8,932 nucleotides of DNA, taken from NCBI GenBank assembly GCA_027035985.1, contig JALVTI010000136.1, forward strand, positions 6,072 to 15,003. Direction: 5' to 3'. The translations under genes and the position numbers were made by a program. Shown here one piece after another: positions 6,603 through 8,932 of the stretch (positions are counted from its first letter, which is position 1; each line of letters begins with the position of its first letter). This DNA comes from Aquificales bacterium. Lineage in GTDB: Bacteria; Aquificota; Aquificia; Aquificales; QOAS01. The notes under the pieces were generated by a model, which was not told the DNA's origin, did not search any database, and was given only the letters and a program-made list of their open reading frames with translations.

Positions 6603-7211
6603 ATGGGGTTCGTGCCCGAAGAGATAGAAAAAGCCCTTCGGGAAATTCAAAAGATACCCGGCTACGGTGAAAGGGGGGCGAGCCGTTTCTTTTACAGCCT
6701 TCTAAAGCTCCCCCAAAAGGACAAGGTTGAAATAATAAAGACACTCGCGGAGGCGGTGAAAAAACTCCGACCTTGCGAGGAGTGCGGAATTTACACCACA
6801 AAGAGGATTTGCGATATATGTTCCTCCCCCGAGAGGAGTAAAAAGCTTATAACCGTTGTTGAGGAAAGCTCCGACGCCTACACCATAGAGAGGTTGGGGA
6901 AATATAAAGGTGTCTACCACGTGCTGGGGGGACATATAGCACCCCTCGAGGGTATAGCCCCCGAAGACCTAAACATAGACAAACTCCTCGAAAGGGTGGA
7001 GAGATACCAACCCGTGGAGGTTATACTCGCCACAAATCCCAACACCGAAGGGGAGGCTACAGCCTCCTACCTGGCAAAGGTTTTGAAAAAACGTTTTCCC
7101 AATTTGAGGATTACAAGAATCGGTTTTGGCGCGGCTTTTGGCACCTACTTGGAACTGCTCGAAGACTTTTCCCTCGGCGAAGCTTTCGAAAACCGAAAGG
7201 AATTCCCCTAG
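6603..7211 (+). CDS. recR: Recombination mediator RecR
   Basis: Works with RecO, and in many bacteria RecF, to load RecA at gaps in single-stranded DNA. The 202 residues are full length. Order of elements: helix-hairpin-helix IPGYGERGASRFF (18-30), a four-cysteine zinc site C58xxC61 and C70xxC73, a Toprim domain beginning ITVVEE (83-88) with YHVLGGHIAPLEGIAPEDL (105-123) and ATNPNTEGEATASYLAKVL (143-161), and a C-terminal RIGFGAAFGTYLELL segment. Every diagnostic element is intact. It begins on the base after the ybaB stop, and cas6 follows after 10 nt, so all three probably share a message. Its partner recA is also in the window, but on the opposite strand. Confidence 0.96.
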   Translation: MGFVPEEIEKALREIQKIPGYGERGASRFFYSLLKLPQKDKVEIIKTLAEAVKKLRPCEECGIYTTKRICDICSSPERSKKLITVVEESSDAYTIERLGKYKGVYHVLGGHIAPLEGIAPEDLNIDKLLERVERYQPVEVILATNPNTEGEATASYLAKVLKKRFPNLRITRIGFGAAFGTYLELLEDFSLGEAFENRKEFP

Positions 7212-7214
7212 GGG
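7205..7214 (+). promoter_or_regulatory. Palindrome covering the recR stop and cas6 ribosome-binding site
   Basis: CCCCTAGGGG is a perfect 10-bp palindrome that contains the recR TAG and the AGGGG that would act as the Shine-Dalgarno for the cas6 ATG at 7222. The following TTTAAC makes it look like a shortened CRISPR repeat stem (TCCC-TAG..GGGATT-AAAC in the repeat RNA). A regulatory role is speculation. Confidence 0.25.
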
Positions 7215-7221
7215 TTTAACG

Positions 7222-7962
7222 ATGATTTTAAAATTCACATTCCGCGCCGAAGGCGCGGCTTTGAAACTTCCCAAAAGTTATAACCGCCTACTGCAGGCTT
7301 TCTTTTACAAAAATATGGACGAACAAATCGCCACCTTTTTGCACGATAGGGGATACGAGCTCGGAAAGAGAAAGTTCAAACTCTTTACGTTCTCAAAGAT
7401 TTTCGGGAAATTCCTCAAAAAGGACAACGAATATGTCTATTACAAACCCACATTTAGGATATATTTCGCCTCTCCCAAAAATGAGGTGAGTATTTCCACC
7501 CTCCGAAAGATGCTTTTGGAGAGTAAAGACCTCTTTTTGGGAGAGAATAAACTTCAGCTCCTAAATGTGGAGGCTATAACCTTGGAAGAAATACCCGAAA
7601 AGGTTGAGGTTAAAACCCTTTCCCCAATAGTGGTCTATAAAACCGAACCGGGGAGTAAGTTTTTTAACTATTTAACACCCCAAGATGGGGAGTTTTACAG
7701 ACTTTTAAGGGAAAACCTAAAGAGAAAATATATGCTCGCTTACGGAAGACCTTTTGAGGGAAATATCGAAATAGAACCTGTAAAGGTATCGGAGAGAGAT
7801 TTCAAAAAGATAGTTTTCAAAGGGACTTTAATAAAGGCTTGGGGAGGGATATACAGAATAAAAGCTCCCAAAGAGGTGATAAAGTTGGCATTTGAAACCG
7901 GTTTGGGTGCGAAAAATAGCGCTGGATTCGGGATGGTTTTACCCGCAAAAATAAGGGTTTAA
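7222..7962 (+). CDS. cas6: Cas6 CRISPR repeat endoribonuclease
   Basis: Metal-independent RNase that cuts pre-crRNA inside each repeat, usually leaving an 8-nt 5' tag. The 246 residues form two ferredoxin-like halves. Hallmarks: LPKSYNRLLQAFFYKN with Tyr29, FLHDRG with His41, KLFTFS with Lys53, LSPIVV (133-138), YMLAYGRPF (170-178) and the C-terminal glycine-rich loop GLGAKNSAGFGMV (227-239). By motif alignment Tyr29, His41 and Lys53 correspond to the Tyr31/His46/Lys52 triad of Pyrococcus furiosus Cas6. The distance from His to Lys is longer here. A larger open frame from 7126 runs back through recR but has no family sequence before MILKFTF, so ATG 7222 is chosen. It stands without other cas genes, at the end of ybaB-recR, and its stop lies 134 bp before the degenerate end of the array, which is transcribed toward it. 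Confidence 0.95.
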   Translation: MILKFTFRAEGAALKLPKSYNRLLQAFFYKNMDEQIATFLHDRGYELGKRKFKLFTFSKIFGKFLKKDNEYVYYKPTFRIYFASPKNEVSISTLRKMLLESKDLFLGENKLQLLNVEAITLEEIPEKVEVKTLSPIVVYKTEPGSKFFNYLTPQDGEFYRLLRENLKRKYMLAYGRPFEGNIEIEPVKVSERDFKKIVFKGTLIKAWGGIYRIKAPKEVIKLAFETGLGAKNSAGFGMVLPAKIRV

Positions 7963-7976
7963 TTGCGTTATTTAAC

Positions 7977-7993
7977 CCCCCTCTGTGAGGGGG
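7977..7993 (+). terminator. Terminator-like hairpin after cas6
   Basis: CCCCCTC (7977-7983) and GAGGGGG (7987-7993) form a perfect 7-bp stem with a TGT loop, 14 bp past the cas6 stop. A run of seven T (8013-8019) lies about 20 bases beyond, farther than in a textbook terminator. The position between a plus-strand operon and a converging array favours termination. No T run follows on the minus side. Confidence 0.5.
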
Positions 7994-8031
7994 ATAATAA
8001 TAGGAACTTTAATTTTTTTCAAATTTGCTTT

Positions 8032-8059
8032 ATTTCAAATTCATTAAGGTCTTAAAAAC
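8032..8059 (-). repeat. Probable relic of an older CRISPR repeat
   Basis: The segment from ATTTCAAATTC to TTAAAAAC matches the CRISPR repeat at about 18 of 29 positions with one 1-base gap. It starts exactly 65 bp before the degenerate repeat at 8097, the same period as the next four repeats. Base composition is AT-rich, so identity alone is weak; the exact phase is the main support. The 7963-8096 stretch has no gene. Besides this relic and the hairpin at 7977 it has a small palindrome TGGTTTTTAAACCA at 8082-8095. Confidence 0.4.
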
Positions 8060-8096
8060 TTTTATTCCAAACGGAGATTTATGGTTTTTAAACCAA

Positions 8097-8125
8097 TTTT
8101 AAATCCTTTATAGGGGTATAAAAAC
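8097..8125 (-). repeat. Degenerate terminal CRISPR repeat
   Basis: Twenty-three of 29 positions match the TTATAGGG form of the repeat; differences are at positions 1, 5, 11, 20, 21 and 26. A 36-bp spacer (8126-8161) separates it from the first clear repeat, equal to the next two spacers. It is the leader-distal end of the array and was probably the last functional repeat. Its central stem has mismatches, so Cas6 cleavage here may be poor. Confidence 0.8.
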
Positions 8126-8836
8126 CTTCGTTGACATAAAGCGGGTAAGCAGCCCCGTCTTATTTCAATCCCTTATAGGAACATAACAACTGATTGCACT
8201 TTCCGTAAGCGATTAGGAGCTGTTTGGTTTCAATCCCTTATAGGAACATAACAACAAGACTTGTAGGCGTTTCCTCCGAGCGCAATACGGAGTTTCAATC
8301 CCTTATAGGGACATAAAAATGTATTGGAAAGAGATAATAAACGCATACTATGACGATAGTTTCAATCCCTTCTAGGGACATAACAACGAGAAAAATTAAC
8401 ATCTTCCTTCTCGGGATATCGTTTCAATCCCTTCTAGGGACATAACAACGAATTCTCCCGGCGGTTGCCCCATTTCCTTTGTCGGTTTCAATCCCTTCTA
8501 GGGACATAACAACAGTCAACTTCTACGACGGTGTAAAAAGGGTGAAGAAGTTTCAATCCCTTCTAGGGACATAACAACCCTTTTTGGACTGTCAAGCCTT
8601 TGAAAAGTCCTCTGTTTCAATCCCTTCTAGGGACATAACAACAGGATTTCGGGGAGGAGGAGATAGACACCAACCTCGTTTCAATCCCTTCTAGGGACAT
8701 AACAACAAAATTCATTTCGCCCCAGAGGAAACTCTGAAGCGGGTTTCAATCCCTTCTAGGGACATAACAACATTGAAAAAGCCAAAGAAATTTGGCTCGA
8801 AAAACAAGTTTCAATCCCTTCTAGGGACATAACAAC
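8097..8836 (-). CRISPR. CRISPR array: 11 clear 29-bp repeats plus one degenerate terminal repeat, 11 spacers, read on the minus strand
   Basis: Clear repeats start at 8162, 8227, 8292, 8359, 8421, 8485, 8550, 8614, 8678, 8743 and 8808. On the plus strand each begins GTTTCAATCC, has the palindromic core TCCCT-TCT-AGGGA and ends CATAACAAC. Spacers between clear repeats are, left to right, 36, 36, 38, 33, 35, 36, 35, 35, 36 and 36 bp; one more of 36 bp precedes 8162. The eight repeats from 8359 on are identical. Those at 8162, 8227 and 8292 have TTATAGG, and 8292 also ends AAAAAT. Minus-strand transcription is inferred from the ATTGAAAC 3' end (standard 8-nt crRNA tag), decay at the left end and a promoter at the right end. 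The array is probably processed by the nearby Cas6. Type I-B or III repeats look like this; the effector lies outside the window. Confidence 0.97.
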
Positions 8837-8932
8837 GAAGATGAGTTCAACCTTGCTAAGTTACCAAGGAACCCAACCCTTGCTTGGGTTTAAAGCATAT
8901 CAAACCAACCTTAAAAGGTCAAGCAAAAATTG
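8837..8932 (-). promoter_or_regulatory. CRISPR leader
   Basis: The 96 bp to the right of the last repeat have no further repeat and carry a promoter pointing into the array. Two contiguous inverted repeats are present: CCTTG (8851-8855) with CAAGG (8865-8869), and AACCCAA (8870-8876) with TTGGGTT (8884-8890). The motif CAACC(C)TT recurs at 8848, 8874 and 8906. The leader may extend past the window edge. Confidence 0.7.
8894..8922 (-). promoter_or_regulatory. Promoter of the CRISPR array
   Basis: On the minus strand, TTGACC (8917-8922, 5 of 6 to the -35 consensus) and TATGCT (8894-8899, 4 of 6 to the -10) are exactly 17 bp apart. Transcription would start near 8887, about 50 nt before the first repeat, inside the AACCCAA/TTGGGTT inverted repeat, which could thus act as an operator. 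Confidence 0.6.

Noticed and set aside
7126..7221. Cas6 extended upstream within recR, starting at 7126
   Set aside because: The 32 extra residues have no family similarity and overlap the conserved recR C-terminus in another frame; the ATG at 7222 begins at the normal Cas6 N-terminus.
7970..8002. A still older repeat relic, since the hairpin region reads ATTTAA, a C/G stem, then ATAATAAT
   Set aside because: It is 62 rather than 65 bp before the 8032 relic, needs several gaps to align, and a 7-bp stem just past cas6 is better explained as a terminator.
8131..8166. Perfect -35 sequence TTGACA in the oldest spacer, possibly a plus-strand promoter
   Set aside because: No -10-like hexamer lies 16-18 bp downstream; the nearest TATTTC is 24 bp away and belongs to a repeat. 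Treated as chance within a spacer.
8837..8901. An additional spacer followed by a degenerate twelfth clear repeat at the right end
   Set aside because: The sequence at the expected position has a CAACCCTT-GGG core but none of the GTTTCAATC or CATAACAAC ends, and a promoter reads through it into the array. A leader is the better reading.

Overview
The window looks like ordinary chromosome from a thermophilic, probably anaerobic bacterium, ending in the edge of a CRISPR locus. Lys/Glu-rich proteins, heavy use of AGG/AGA and ATA codons, mixed base composition and a 29-bp CRISPR repeat whose reverse strand ends in ATTGAAAC all point to a thermophile. An Aquificota-type lineage such as Desulfurobacteriaceae is my best guess, but the sequence alone does not prove it.

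Layout. (1) 2-2641, plus strand: the 3' part of an RlmD/TrmA-type RNA m5U methyltransferase, seryl-tRNA synthetase (serS), and a membrane CDP-alcohol phosphatidyltransferase. (2) 2693-5174, minus strand: gatC, recA and pilT in transcription order. pilT starts inside the end of recA at a TTG behind a strong Shine-Dalgarno. (3) 5288-7962, plus strand: biotin synthase (bioB), then a tight ybaB-recR-cas6 run. ybaB and recR abut exactly, and cas6 follows after 10 nt. (4) 7963-8932: a terminator-like hairpin, then a CRISPR array. It has 11 clear repeats, one degenerate terminal repeat and a probable older relic, followed by a leader with a well-formed promoter at the right-hand end.

The array is best read on the minus strand, converging on cas6. 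The crRNA strand ends each repeat in the classic 8-nt tag ATTGAAAC. Repeats decay at the low-coordinate (leader-distal) end. A TTGACC-17 bp-TATGCT promoter points into the array from 8922. Repeat variants keep a G-U pair only if the minus strand is the RNA. Cas6 carries Tyr, His and Lys positions and a glycine-rich loop like those of Pyrococcus-type Cas6, so it is the likely processing nuclease. No cas1, cas2 or effector gene is in the window, so type cannot be assigned. Several spacers read like + strand protein-coding fragments, which would make their crRNAs antisense to mRNA and fits (without proving) an RNA-targeting type III effector elsewhere.

Other points of interest: BioB has Ser in place of the Cys equivalent to E. 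coli Cys97, an auxiliary-cluster ligand, plus an extra Cys ten residues before the radical-SAM motif. The gatC/bioB divergent spacer holds two operator-like dyads. cas6 rides in a DNA-repair operon and has a palindrome over its ribosome-binding site that resembles the repeat stem. No tRNA, rRNA, insertion sequence or attachment site was seen. I found no complete new defence system; the most novel material is the array's decay pattern, leader and cas6 context.
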